Of a stretch of DNA of 64,000 bases, positions 8,972-18,634 are shown one piece after another. Both the position numbers and the translations under genes were made by a program. The stretch is from Photobacterium atrarenae (GTDB lineage: Bacteria > Pseudomonadota > Gammaproteobacteria > Enterobacterales > Vibrionaceae). How positions within the stretch are numbered: position 1 is the stretch's first letter; each line of letters begins with the position of its first letter. The notes under the pieces are model-generated. The model worked only from the letters and a program-made list of their open reading frames with translations, searched no databases and was not told the DNA's origin. The stretch is taken from positions 558,001 to 622,000 of the forward strand of contig NZ_CP101508.1 in NCBI RefSeq assembly GCF_024380015.1, read 5' to 3'.

Positions 8972-9234
8972 GGCTGGGCAAGCAGGGAAAGAAAAAGTAG
9001 CGTGGCCGCCAGCAAATCATTGTAGATTGTAGGGTGCTTGCTGTACGGCCACAGGTCCAGAGGTGACCAGATTTCGTGGGGCGAATGATAGCGAATGACG
9101 CCGGGGGAAAATGTGAAAGATCTCTCATATCAACAGATAAGAATGTCATTAAATTCGATATATTCCTTTGAGTTCGCCCCTGATCACAAAAAAATATATT
9201 GGACGAACAGGGTTTCGGGCCATAACAGGAACGC

Positions 9235-12200
9235 ATGTATCCGATGAGTCAACAACATACATCAGCAGATCATCTTCAGGACGGTTCGGCAGTCGCGAGC
9301 ACCACGCCGCAGGCGCTGGAGCCGATGACGTTTCCGCTTCACGGCAACCGGCTGATTGAAGCCTCGGCCGGGACCGGGAAGACCTTTACCATTGCCAGTC
9401 TCTACCTGCGCCTGCTGCTCGGCCATGGCGATCCTGTCAGCCGGTTTCCGCGCGAATTGCCGGTCGATCAAATTCTGGTGGTGACGTTTACCGAAGCTGC
9501 CACGGCTGAGCTGCGCGATCGGATCCGGCGGCGGATCCACGATGCCCGTCTGGCCTTTAATCGCGGCCAGAGCAACGATCCGGTGATTGCCCCGTTGCTG
9601 GATGAGATCCCGGATCACAAGGCGGCTGCGGCGATCCTGCTTCAGGCGGAGCGGCAGATGGACGAGGCGGCGATTTTTACCATTCACGGATTTTGTCAGC
9701 GGATGCTGACCCAGAATGCCTTTGAATCCGGCAGCCTGTTCGACAATGAATTTGTGACCGAAGAGAGTCAGTTGCGGGCGCAGGTGGTGGCCGATTACTG
9801 GCGTCGCCATTTTTACCCGCTGTCTCGCACCCTGGCGTCTGAAGTACGCAGCATCTGGGCCTCGCCGGGTGCACTGTTAAAAGACATTAACCTGTTCCTG
9901 TCGGGCGCGGAGGTTGCGATCCGGGCTCCCGAGCTGTCCGGCTCCCTGGAGCAGCTGCATGCACAGAATATCGCTCGCATTGAGCAGGTGAAGCAGCTGT
10001 GGCGGGCCGATGCCGCCGACTTTCAGGCCCTGATTGCTGACTCCGGCGTGAACAAGCGCAGCTATACCAAAACCAGCTTGCCGAAAGCGCTGGCGGAAGT
10101 GGGGGCCTGGGCCGATCAGGACACCACGGATTACCGTCTGCCCAAGGCGCTGGAGAAGTTCTCGCAGCAGGTGTTGGTGGAGAAAACCAGCAAAGGTAAT
10201 CCGCCGCAGCATCCGGTCTTTGTCGCGATTGATGAATTACTCGAAAACAAACCCAATGTCAGGGATCCCTTGCTGGCCCATGCCATTCGCGAGTGTCGCC
10301 AGCTCTTGGCTGAAGCCAAGCAGCGCAAAGGCTGGCTGTCATTTGATGATCTGCTGACCCAGCTGGCTGCCGCGCTGGCCAATGACCCTGATGGCAGCCT
10401 GGCGGCGCGGATCCGCAGCCAGTTCCCGGTAGCAATGATCGATGAATTTCAGGATACCGATCCCCTGCAATACAGCATTTTCAATACCGTGTACGGCGAG
10501 CAGCGCCCGCAGGCAGCCGATGTAACCGAAGTGTCGGTGGACATGGCGGCACAATCGCCGGACTGCGGCCTGTTTATGATCGGCGATCCCAAGCAGGCCA
10601 TTTATGCCTTCCGGGGGGCGGATATCTTTACCTATATCCGTGCCCGACGTCAGGTTAGTGCTCACTACACCCTGGGCACCAACTGGCGCTCGACCGCTGA
10701 AATGGTCACCGCGGTGAATTGCATTTTTGAACAACCATCCCGGCCGTTTATCTACGATCTCGACATCACCTTCCTGCCGGTCAAGTACAGTCCGAAAGCG
10801 GGCAATCGCAGCTGGCAGCTGGCAGGCTGCAAGCAGCCGGCCCTGACCTTCTGGTCTCAGGAGGCCGATGTACCGGTCAAAAAAGGCGACTATCAGCAGG
10901 TAATGGCAGCGGCGACTGCCGCTGAGATCCAACGCATCCTGACCTTGTCACAGCAGGGCGACGCCAAACTGATGGACGGCGAGGAGAGCCAGCCGATCCG
11001 CGCCAGTGATATTTCGGTGCTGGTGCGTACCGGCAACGAAGGGGCGATGATCCGTCAGGCGCTGGCTGCGCAGGGGATTGCCAGTGTCTACCTGTCGAAC
11101 CGCGACAGCGTTTTTGCCTGCGCCGAAGCTCAGGATCTGCAACGGTTGCTGGCTGCTGTCCTGATCCCGGAAGATGAGCGGGCATTACGTGCGGCACTCG
11201 CCTCCGGGCTGTTTGCGCTCAGTGCCCGCCAGCTCGATGAACTCAATGTCAGCGAAGAGAAGTGGGAGCAGCAGGTTGCTGAGTTTCGCGAGTATCGCAA
11301 AGTATGGCAAACCCGTGGGGTGTTGCCGATGCTGCGACAGGTGCTGACCAAGCGCCAGATCCCGGAGCGGCTGTTGGCCGAAAACGGCGGCGAGCGGCGC
11401 CTGACCGACATTCTCCATCTCGGCGAGTTGTTGCAACAGGCGAGCCAGACCCTCGACAGCGACCACGGCCTGATCCGCTGGCTGGCCGAGCACATCGACA
11501 TGCCGAACGGCGATGTTGATGAGCAGCAGTTACGGCTGGAATCGGATCGCAATCTGGTGCAAATCGTCACCATCCACAAATCCAAGGGGCTGGAATATGA
11601 TCTCGTCTTCCTGCCGTTTGTCTGTGGCTACCGGGCGGCGGACACCGCGTTGTTTCACGATGAAGTGACCCAGCAGGCGGTGCTGGATGTCACCGGGCAG
11701 GAAGAGAGCCTCGCCCTGGCGGAGCAGGAGCGGCTGGCGGAAGATTTGCGGCTGATGTATGTGGCGCTGACCCGCGCCGTTTACGGCTGTTATATCGGCA
11801 TGGCGCCGCTGCGCAACGGCCTGAGTCGCAAGGAGCCGACCGGGCTGCACCAGTCGGCCATCGGCTGGCTGGTTCAGGATGGTCAGGAAGGCGGGATAGC
11901 CGAGCTGGAGCAGGCATTGCTGAAGCTGGCTTCGGCTTGTGCCTCGATTGCAGTGACAACGCCGCCTGCGTTGCCGGAAACTGCGTGGACGCCGGTTGAA
12001 AGTGAGCCGCCGGAACTGGCTGCGGCGACCTTCCAGCAGCAAATTGAGCGCAACTGGTGGATCACCAGTTATTCTGGCCTCATCAAGCAGGGCCACCATA
12101 ACCATGATGCTTCGTTCGAGATGCCAGGTTTTGATACCGACTCCTCCGGCGAGCAGCAGGCCGAAGACGGCGAGGCGGAAGCGCAGCAGCTGTCGATTTA

Positions 12201-12918
12201 CACCTTCCCGCGCGGTGCCCGGCCGGGGACGTTCCTGCATACCCTGTTTGAGGAGATCGAGTTTACCGCGCCGGTTGACAGCGAAGCGACCCGGGAGAAA
12301 ATCCTGGCCCTGTTGCGGCTGGAGAACTATGACGCCGCCTGGCTGCCGGTGCTGCAGCAACTGATCGCCGATGTGCTGCGCTGCCCGCTCGATGGTGAGG
12401 CCATGTGCCTGGGGACGCTCCCGGCCTCGCAGCGCCTGACCGAAATGGAATTCATGCTGCCGATTAACGTCCTGTCGGCGCCGCTGCTGAATAAGGTGAT
12501 CGCCCGCCATGACCCGCTTTCAGCCCGGGCCGGCGAGCTGGGATTTGCCACCGTCAGCGGCATGCTCAAAGGCTTTATCGATCTGGTGTTTGAGTACCAG
12601 GGGCGCTACTACGTGCTGGACTGGAAATCCAATTACCTGGGCGATGATCCTGAGGTGTATCGCGGCGAGAAGCTCAATGAGGCGATGCGGGATCACCGCT
12701 ATGACTTGCAGTACCAACTCTATGCCCTGGCGCTGCATCGCTTCCTCAAAAGCCGCAAGGCAGATTATGACTATGATCGCCATTTTGGCGGCGTGTATTA
12801 CCTGTTCCTGCGCGGGATGCAGGCCGATGGGACCAGCGGGATCTTCAATGCCCGCCCGAGTCTGGCATTGCTTGAAGAACTGGAAACCCTGATTGACGGA
12901 GAATCCCTCGATGCTTAA
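9235..12918 (+). CDS. recB: exodeoxyribonuclease V beta chain RecB
   Basis: RecB is the 3'-5' SF1 helicase and the only nuclease of RecBCD. The Walker A motif ASAGTGKTFT is near residue 45, the UvrD-like motif DEFQDTDPLQ near 405, and GDPKQAIYAFRGAD near 450. The C-terminal nuclease motif LDWKSNYLG followed by DLQYQLYALAL contains the catalytic Asp and Lys. Length is 1227 residues (1180 in E. coli). ATG 9235 follows AGGA. A 263-base gap separates it from recC. E. coli has ptrA at this point; here there is no gene, and I see only an AT-rich stretch that may hold a promoter. Confidence 0.95.
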   Translation: MYPMSQQHTSADHLQDGSAVASTTPQALEPMTFPLHGNRLIEASAGTGKTFTIASLYLRLLLGHGDPVSRFPRELPVDQILVVTFTEAATAELRDRIRRRIHDARLAFNRGQSNDPVIAPLLDEIPDHKAAAAILLQAERQMDEAAIFTIHGFCQRMLTQNAFESGSLFDNEFVTEESQLRAQVVADYWRRHFYPLSRTLASEVRSIWASPGALLKDINLFLSGAEVAIRAPELSGSLEQLHAQNIARIEQVKQLWRADAADFQALIADSGVNKRSYTKTSLPKALAEVGAWADQDTTDYRLPKALEKFSQQVLVEKTSKGNPPQHPVFVAIDELLENKPNVRDPLLAHAIRECRQLLAEAKQRKGWLSFDDLLTQLAAALANDPDGSLAARIRSQFPVAMIDEFQDTDPLQYSIFNTVYGEQRPQAADVTEVSVDMAAQSPDCGLFMIGDPKQAIYAFRGADIFTYIRARRQVSAHYTLGTNWRSTAEMVTAVNCIFEQPSRPFIYDLDITFLPVKYSPKAGNRSWQLAGCKQPALTFWSQEADVPVKKGDYQQVMAAATAAEIQRILTLSQQGDAKLMDGEESQPIRASDISVLVRTGNEGAMIRQALAAQGIASVYLSNRDSVFACAEAQDLQRLLAAVLIPEDERALRAALASGLFALSARQLDELNVSEEKWEQQVAEFREYRKVWQTRGVLPMLRQVLTKRQIPERLLAENGGERRLTDILHLGELLQQASQTLDSDHGLIRWLAEHIDMPNGDVDEQQLRLESDRNLVQIVTIHKSKGLEYDLVFLPFVCGYRAADTALFHDEVTQQAVLDVTGQEESLALAEQERLAEDLRLMYVALTRAVYGCYIGMAPLRNGLSRKEPTGLHQSAIGWLVQDGQEGGIAELEQALLKLASACASIAVTTPPALPETAWTPVESEPPELAAATFQQQIERNWWITSYSGLIKQGHHNHDASFEMPGFDTDSSGEQQAEDGEAEAQQLSIYTFPRGARPGTFLHTLFEEIEFTAPVDSEATREKILALLRLENYDAAWLPVLQQLIADVLRCPLDGEAMCLGTLPASQRLTEMEFMLPINVLSAPLLNKVIARHDPLSARAGELGFATVSGMLKGFIDLVFEYQGRYYVLDWKSNYLGDDPEVYRGEKLNEAMRDHRYDLQYQLYALALHRFLKSRKADYDYDRHFGGVYYLFLRGMQADGTSGIFNARPSLALLEELETLIDGESLDA

Positions 12919-15022
12919 ACAGCTTGAATCACTGACCCGACTGGGGGCTATCCGTCCGCTGGATTCACAGTTTGCCCGTTTTATTGCCACCTCCGTTGCG
13001 GCCGAAGATCCCGAAACACTTCAGCCTCTGATCACCTTGGCCGCTGCGTTGGCGAGTTACGAGCTGGGGCGCGGCCATGTCTGTTTGCCGCTGGCCCGGC
13101 TCGACGGGCAGCACTTGTTTGGCCTCAATCGTGAGTTGAGCGCTCAGCTGAGTGAAGGATTACCTGCTATCGGGGAGTGGGAAAATCTGTTGGGGGCATC
13201 CGCGGCGGTGTCGGACGGCAGCGAAGCGACGCCGCTGGTGCTGGCTCAGGGCCGCTTGTATCTCCATCGCTACTGGCAATATGAGCAGACGGTGGCGCAG
13301 CGGTTGCGCCAGGCGGCGCAGGGCGTGACCACTGAAATGGCCGAGAGCGCCCAGATGGCGACCGAGCTGGATACCCTGTTTGCGCGTAGTTATGCCTACC
13401 TGTTTCAGGACTTGCAACAGTTGCGGGGGTCATCATCCGACTCGTCGCAGGCCCGGCAGCTGGCGGTGTGTGACAAGCTGGACGTGGTGGCGCCGGAGTC
13501 ACTGGACTGGGCCGTGATTGATGCGGTGCTGACGTCGGCGACGCAGGTGAAGGATTTAACCGCGCTGGATGCCCTGATCCCGCTGTCGGCTTGCTTGAAC
13601 TGGCAGAAAGTCGCGGCGGCGGTGGCCCTGACCCGGCAGTTTGCGGTAATTTCCGGCGGACCGGGGACCGGAAAGACCACCACGGTTGCTAAGCTGCTGG
13701 CCGCGCTGGTGACTCAGGCGATGCAACAGGGCGAGCGTGATCCACAGGGCCAGATGCTGTTGCCGGAAACCAAGTTGCCGGAGATCAAGCTAGTGGCGCC
13801 GACCGGTAAAGCGGCGGCACGACTGACCGAATCCATTGGTGCGGCGGTGGCCTCGCTGACCGTTGACGCGGCGGTGAAGGAAGCGATCCCGACCCAGTCC
13901 AGTACCTTACACCGCCTGCTGGGGGCGATCCCCGAGCGGGTGGCGTTTCGTCATCACCGCGACAACCCGTTGCACCTGGATGTGCTGGTGGTCGATGAAG
14001 CCTCGATGGTCGATTTGCCGATGATGGCGCGTTTGCTGGATGCGCTGCCGCCGCATGCCCGGCTGATCCTGCTCGGTGATCGGGATCAGCTGGCGTCGGT
14101 GGAAGCCGGTGCGGTGCTGGGGGATATCTGCGCCTTTGCCGGGCAAGGCTACAGCCCGGCGCACAGCCAGTTGCTCAGTCAGTTGACCGGGTTTGCGTTT
14201 GCCCCCGGGAATGGCGAGCAGAGTGTGGTGAGCGACAGCCTGTGTATGCTGCAAAAAAGTTACCGCTTCCATGCTCAGTCCGGTATTGGTCAGCTGGCCA
14301 AAGCGATCAACGCCGGTCAGCCGCATTTGGTAGATCAGGTGTGGCAGCAGGGCTATGCGGATATTCAATTCCATCCGCTGACCACTGACCATTACCAGGC
14401 GATGATCAACCGGACGGTGACCTTTTATATCAATTATCTCGATGGGATCCGGGACGACTTGCCGCCGGGCGACGTACTCAAAGCATTTTCACAGGCGCGT
14501 CTGCTGTGCGCGCTGCGGGATGGGGATTTCGGCGTCACCGGGTTGAACCAGCGTATTGAGCGAGCGCTGGCGAAACGAGGTCGGATCAAACCGGACGATG
14601 AAACCTGGTATCTGGGGCGTCCGATTATGATCACCCGCAATGATCACGGCCTCGGGCTGTATAACGGCGATATCGGCATCGTGATGCGCGATCCGGCGGC
14701 GGATCCAGAGAGCGGCGAGCGTCGGCTGCGGGTGTTTTTTGAAATGCCGGATGGCTCGATCCGTGGTGTGCTGCCGAGCCGGTTGCCAGAGCATGAAACC
14801 GTCTACGCGATGACGATCCATAAATCCCAGGGCTCGGAATTTGCTGATACCCTGATGGTGTTGCCGGCCGAGTTCAGCCCGATCCTGACCCGTGAGCTGA
14901 TCTACACCGGGGTGACCCGGGCCAAGAAAAATCTGTATCTGTACGCCCAGCCGGAGGTGGTCAGTCGTGCGGTGCGACTGCGGACCGAGCGGGCCAGTGG
15001 TCTGGCCCAGTTGTTGGCGTAA
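12911..15022 (+). CDS. recD: exodeoxyribonuclease V alpha chain RecD
   Basis: RecD is the fast 5'-3' SF1B helicase of RecBCD. Walker A GGPGTGKTTT is near residue 250, the DEAS Walker B (VVDEASMVD) near 365, and the C-terminal helicase motif IHKSQGSEF near 640, followed by YTGVTRAKKNL. It has 703 residues against 608 in E. coli, with several insertions between motifs. ATG 12911 follows GGAG and overlaps the recB stop by 8 bases, so the two are translationally coupled. The in-frame upstream extension to 12893 has no homology and is rejected. Confidence 0.95.
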   Translation: MLKQLESLTRLGAIRPLDSQFARFIATSVAAEDPETLQPLITLAAALASYELGRGHVCLPLARLDGQHLFGLNRELSAQLSEGLPAIGEWENLLGASAAVSDGSEATPLVLAQGRLYLHRYWQYEQTVAQRLRQAAQGVTTEMAESAQMATELDTLFARSYAYLFQDLQQLRGSSSDSSQARQLAVCDKLDVVAPESLDWAVIDAVLTSATQVKDLTALDALIPLSACLNWQKVAAAVALTRQFAVISGGPGTGKTTTVAKLLAALVTQAMQQGERDPQGQMLLPETKLPEIKLVAPTGKAAARLTESIGAAVASLTVDAAVKEAIPTQSSTLHRLLGAIPERVAFRHHRDNPLHLDVLVVDEASMVDLPMMARLLDALPPHARLILLGDRDQLASVEAGAVLGDICAFAGQGYSPAHSQLLSQLTGFAFAPGNGEQSVVSDSLCMLQKSYRFHAQSGIGQLAKAINAGQPHLVDQVWQQGYADIQFHPLTTDHYQAMINRTVTFYINYLDGIRDDLPPGDVLKAFSQARLLCALRDGDFGVTGLNQRIERALAKRGRIKPDDETWYLGRPIMITRNDHGLGLYNGDIGIVMRDPAADPESGERRLRVFFEMPDGSIRGVLPSRLPEHETVYAMTIHKSQGSEFADTLMVLPAEFSPILTRELIYTGVTRAKKNLYLYAQPEVVSRAVRLRTERASGLAQLLA

Positions 15023-15071
15023 AAGAACGTTATTCGTCGCTGCGTGTCGAAGTGACGTCACCAAAGAGAGT

Positions 15072-15106
15072 GCGCAGCTCGGGGAAACCTGAGCTGCGCT
15101 TTTGTC
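15072..15106 (+). terminator. terminator of recBD
   Basis: A 12-bp GC-rich stem (GCGCAGCTC paired with GAGCTGCGC, extended inwards) closes on a GAAA tetraloop and is followed by TTTT and further T-rich bases, 50 bases after the recD stop. Confidence 0.75.
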
Positions 15107-15148
15107 TTGTTATCCCAATCGCAGTAAATAACGGGTCATCCTAGCTTG

Positions 15149-15234
15149 TTAAAATGCTCGATAACTGCGTTACAATTTTTGATTGTAGAATAACTACTTA
15201 TCAAAAAGTTCTGCCTTGTTCTCAAACATTTTTC
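15149..15234. repeat. imperfect palindromic intergenic element
   Basis: Between the convergent recD and argA genes lies an 86-base AT-rich imperfect palindrome. Its core is TTTTTGAT (15176-15183) with ATCAAAAA (15200-15207), and inside that GTAG (15185-15188) with CTAC (15194-15197). The outer arms, AAAATG near 15151 and CATTTT near 15227, also match loosely. The layout resembles small intergenic palindromes seen in marine gammaproteobacteria. No second copy is seen in this window. Confidence 0.45.
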
Positions 15235-15272
15235 CTGCGCTATTTCTGATCACAGACTTACTTTGATTGGTA

Positions 15273-16598
15273 TTAGAGATCCAGCATCAGGATTTTGGAG
15301 CGGCGCTGGAAGTTATACAGTGCTTTTTTCGCCATCGGTAGCTGCTCGACATCACACTCGTAAAAGCCCTGCTCCCGGAACCAGTGCAGGCTGCGGGTGG
15401 TCAGGACAAATATTTGCGTCAGTCCCTGGGCCCTGGCCTGTTGCCGGAGGCGGTTGAGGAGCAGCACACCGCGGTCGCCATCACGGTAATCCGGGTGAAT
15501 GGCCACGCAGGCCATCTCTGCCATTTTCTCTTCTTCAAACGGATACAGGGCCGCGCAGCCGATGATCAGGCTGTCACGCTCGATAATGGTAAACTGTTCG
15601 ATCTCCCGCTCCAGCTGCTCCCGGGAGCGGCGCACCAGCAGTCCTTCCTGCTCCAGCGGGCGGATCAGCTCTAGGATCCCGCCGATATCATTGATCCCCG
15701 CCTGATGGACTTTCTCGGCGCTGGCCATCACGATTTGGGTCCCGATCCCGTCAAACGAGAACAGCTCCTGGATGAGGGCACCGTCTTCTTTGTAGCTGAT
15801 CAGGTGGCTGCGGGGGACACCGGCCAGGCAGGCGGAGATGGCCCCGCGCAGGAAGCGCCCGGTTCCGCTGCCGGCGGCGCCGCGGGCGATCAGTTTCTGG
15901 AGTGCATCTTCTGCTTCGCTCGGCAGCATTTCCGACGCCACGCTGCCGTCTTCGGTTAATACGCCTTGCTCAGAGCAAAAGCCGATGAGCTTATCGGCCT
16001 GCATTTTGATCGCCAACTGGGTGGCAATCTCTTCCGAGGTCAGGTTAAAGCATTCGCCGGTCACCGAGCTGGCGATTGGCCCCAGTAGGACAATCGCCCG
16101 CTGATCCAACTGGCGGCGAATCCCTTCGATATCGATTCGGCGCACCCGGCCGCTATGGTGATAATCGACCCCGTCATCGACGCCTAACGGCTGGGCAATA
16201 ACGAAATTGCCGCTGACCACATTGATCTGCGCTCCGGCCATCGGGGTATTATTCAGCCCCATCGAAAAGCGGGCGGTAATATCGAGCTGCAACTGGCCGG
16301 CGGCCTGTTTGGCCAGCTCCAGGGCGCGGGCATCGGTGATCCGTACCCCTTTGTGATAGGGCGTGGTGAAGCCGTGCGATTCAATTTGCTGGGTGATTTG
16401 CGGCCGGGCGCCGTACACCAGGACAATCCGCAGACCCAGGCTGTTGAGCAGGGCAATGTCATTGACGATATGGGCAAAATTACTGTGGGCGATCGCCTCT
16501 CCCCCAAGCATTACAATGATGGTCTTCCCGCGGTGGGAGTGCATATAGGGGGCGGATTGGCGAAATTCCTTCACCAGATCAGTACTTCTGAGCTTCAC
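15273..16598 (-). CDS. argA: amino-acid N-acetyltransferase (N-acetylglutamate synthase)
   Basis: ArgA acetylates glutamate with acetyl-CoA, the first and feedback-inhibited step of arginine synthesis. Residues to about 290 form an amino-acid-kinase-like domain ([23 protein letters not shown]) that senses arginine, and the C-terminal 150 form a GNAT acetyltransferase ([32 protein letters not shown]). The GTG at 16598 gives a start aligned with E. coli ArgA and 441 residues. An in-frame ATG at 16628 would add ten residues but has CCTCC rather than a Shine-Dalgarno before it. A candidate ARG box lies upstream. Confidence 0.93.
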   Translation of the reverse strand: MKLRSTDLVKEFRQSAPYMHSHRGKTIIVMLGGEAIAHSNFAHIVNDIALLNSLGLRIVLVYGARPQITQQIESHGFTTPYHKGVRITDARALELAKQAAGQLQLDITARFSMGLNNTPMAGAQINVVSGNFVIAQPLGVDDGVDYHHSGRVRRIDIEGIRRQLDQRAIVLLGPIASSVTGECFNLTSEEIATQLAIKMQADKLIGFCSEQGVLTEDGSVASEMLPSEAEDALQKLIARGAAGSGTGRFLRGAISACLAGVPRSHLISYKEDGALIQELFSFDGIGTQIVMASAEKVHQAGINDIGGILELIRPLEQEGLLVRRSREQLEREIEQFTIIERDSLIIGCAALYPFEEEKMAEMACVAIHPDYRDGDRGVLLLNRLRQQARAQGLTQIFVLTTRSLHWFREQGFYECDVEQLPMAKKALYNFQRRSKILMLDL

Positions 16599-16660
16599 TG
16601 TGCAACATCCATGATTGGTCGCGGTCATTAGCGATTGGAGGGGAACCCTAATGAGCGATG

Positions 16661-16678
16661 GGTGTATAAGTATTCAGT
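16661..16678 (-). promoter_or_regulatory. candidate ArgR operator (ARG box)
   Basis: The core at 16663-16676 matches the TGAAT-W4-ATTCA half-palindrome of ARG boxes at 12 of 14 positions. It lies about 65-80 bases upstream of the argA start. A good second box in the usual tandem arrangement was not found, so support is moderate. Confidence 0.4.
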
Positions 16679-16777
16679 ATTATTGGCTAACTATGCCTTT
16701 AACTTCAAGCAAAATGAAATTTGGGGTGCATGATTTTTGGATACAAGATCTCGTTATTGTATGACAAGCACGGGATT

Positions 16778-16798
16778 TCCCTGAATTATTCAAGGAAT
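16778..16798. repeat. 21-bp inverted repeat upstream of the next gene
   Basis: TTCCCTGAAT and ATTCAAGGAA flank a single central T, with 9 of 10 positions paired. It lies 40-60 bases before the start at 16838, where an operator would fit. The centre also resembles a compressed ARG half-site. No known consensus is satisfied. Confidence 0.45.
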
Positions 16799-16837
16799 GA
16801 GGTATATTGTTTTTAATAATAGGTAGTTAGGCTCGGA

Positions 16838-17257
16838 ATGACAAAAGTTCAGTACAAAACATTGCAAGCAACCCTGTTGCTCGCGGTGGTATCCACCGGA
16901 CTGGTTTTCTCGGCGCTGATGGCCATGGGGGCGATCGGGCGGGAATTTCTGGGCGGCTTCGGTGGTACTGATATTAATATCAATGGGGTCTGGGTCGAGC
17001 GCAATGTCGCGCCTTATGTGGCGGAGCAGTTTGAGCTGCGCCCGGAAGGGGTGTTTGTCAACGGCCGCCAGGTGAGTACCCGTTATGAATGGGACGGTAC
17101 CACCTTGAGCTATCGCCGTGGCGAAGATCTCTATATCTACACCTATCTGCCGGGTGAGTTTATCCGCCAGCAGCCGGCGCACTATATCTCCTCCTTTACC
17201 CGCCAGGGCACGACGCTGAGAGACATCAAAGCTGCGCGACAGGAAATGCGGCTGTAA
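16838..17257 (+). CDS. membrane-anchored conserved protein of unknown function (DUF2850-like)
   Basis: This is a protein of 139 residues with one N-terminal transmembrane helix (about residues 10-32) and a soluble C-terminal domain of about 100 residues, probably periplasmic. Motifs include INGVWVERNVAPY, VFVNGRQVSTRYEWDG and LPGEFIRQQP. It resembles the vibrio family I know as DUF2850, often beside argA, but this rests on memory of the pattern. It has no enzyme motif. It diverges from argA and an inverted repeat sits in its promoter region. Confidence 0.6.
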   Translation: MTKVQYKTLQATLLLAVVSTGLVFSALMAMGAIGREFLGGFGGTDININGVWVERNVAPYVAEQFELRPEGVFVNGRQVSTRYEWDGTTLSYRRGEDLYIYTYLPGEFIRQQPAHYISSFTRQGTTLRDIKAARQEMRL

Positions 17258-17458
17258 TACTCATTTTAATAACGATCTGGCAAGGTGGTGAGCTATCCGC
17301 TCTTGCGTCAATTGCGCTTTGCTGGATCTCCTTGCTTTCTATCACATCCCGCTGACATCCGACCGGACATCTTTTGTAAACTATCCCCTCTTTCTTGCGT
17401 TGGACGCTTTGGGCATACTCAGCAACAGCGCTTTATTTTATTTCATAGGTTTTTGACT

Positions 17459-18553
17459 GTGCTTCGTAAAGCAACAATTGCAATGATGATTCTGGGGTTG
17501 GCCGGATGCGCCAAACCCACCGACCGCGGCCAACAGTATTTAGATGGTGAATTTGAGCAGGTGCTAAACCCGGTGCCGGTTATCAGCTCTGATAAGTCCC
17601 GCGACTTCAGTCAGTTTAGCGGCCAGATGGTGAAGGTGTTGGAACGCTCGCCGTCTATGGCAGCGCAGTATGAAATGCTGTATCAGCAACTGGAACAATG
17701 GATCGCACAGGGCGGCGATCCGGCGGCGCTGGGTAATTTCGGGATTGAGGCAGCCCAGATGGGCGGCGGTGACGGTTACGGTAACGTCATGTTTACCGGG
17801 TACTTCTCGCCGGTGATTGAGCTGCGCCATGAGCCGGACCCGATTTTCCGCTATCCGGTCTACGCCATGCCGGCTTGTGAGCAGCAGTGTCCGACCCGGG
17901 CCGAAATTTATGCCGGGGCGCTTGAGGGGCAGGGGCTGGAGTTGGGCTACAGCGCATCGATGCTGGATATATTTATGATGGAAGTGCAGGGCAGTGGCTT
18001 TGTCCATTTTGAAGATAATGATCAGTTGCAGTACTTTGCCTACAACGGCAAGAACGGTCATCCGTACGTGAGTATCGGCAAGGTGCTGATCGAGCGTGAT
18101 GAAGTGCCGCGCGAGAAGATGTCGCTCAAGGCGATTGAAGACTGGGTTAAACAGCAGGATGAGGACACTGTCCGCGAGCTGCTGGAGCAGAATCCTTCGT
18201 ATGTGTTTTTCCAGCCGCAGGCCAGCCTGGATGTGATGGGGACCGCCGGGATCCCGCTACAGGCGCATGCGTCGGTGGCTGCCGACCGGGATTATTTACC
18301 CATGGGCAGCGTGTTGCTCGCCGAAGTGCCGCAGCTCGACCGCGACGGTAACTGGAACGGTCAGCATGTGCTTAAATTACTCATGGCGCTGGATACCGGC
18401 GGCGCGGTGAAGAAAAATCACCTCGACCTTTATCACGGCATGGGCACCCAGGCCGGGGTCGATGCCGGCCATTACAAACATTTCGGCCGGGTGTGGAAGC
18501 TGGATCTGCAACACCCGGCGGCAGCGCCGCAGTTGCTGACCGCCCAGGAGTAG
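17459..18553 (+). CDS. mltA: membrane-bound lytic murein transglycosylase A
   Basis: MltA cleaves peptidoglycan glycan strands to 1,6-anhydromuropeptides from the inner face of the outer membrane. Starting at GTG 17459 gives 364 residues (365 in E. coli) with a short signal and lipobox LAGC. The MltA barrel domain contains GYFSPVIELR and MEVQGSGFV, and the C-terminal 3D domain has MALDTGGAVKKNHLDLYHGMG, which includes the catalytic Asp. The open frame extends to 17285, but that part has no signal sequence or homology. The ribosome-binding site TAGG is weak. Confidence 0.92.
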   Translation: MLRKATIAMMILGLAGCAKPTDRGQQYLDGEFEQVLNPVPVISSDKSRDFSQFSGQMVKVLERSPSMAAQYEMLYQQLEQWIAQGGDPAALGNFGIEAAQMGGGDGYGNVMFTGYFSPVIELRHEPDPIFRYPVYAMPACEQQCPTRAEIYAGALEGQGLELGYSASMLDIFMMEVQGSGFVHFEDNDQLQYFAYNGKNGHPYVSIGKVLIERDEVPREKMSLKAIEDWVKQQDEDTVRELLEQNPSYVFFQPQASLDVMGTAGIPLQAHASVAADRDYLPMGSVLLAEVPQLDRDGNWNGQHVLKLLMALDTGGAVKKNHLDLYHGMGTQAGVDAGHYKHFGRVWKLDLQHPAAAPQLLTAQE

Positions 18554-18587
18554 GCCTGCTCGCCGCGAGTCTGGACAATTGTGATCA

Positions 18588-18618
18588 GAGCGCGTATAAA
18601 ACGCGCTCATTCTTTTTC
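18588..18618 (+). terminator. terminator of mltA
   Basis: GAGCGCG pairs with CGCGCTC around a 7-base AT-rich loop and is followed by ATTCTTTTTC. It lies 35 bases after mltA and just before tcdA. Confidence 0.75.
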
Positions 18619-18634
18619 TGAACGACTGAAAGTT

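Noticed and set aside
17285..17458. Upstream extension of mltA by 58 codons
   Set aside because: It would bury the lipoprotein signal inside the protein.
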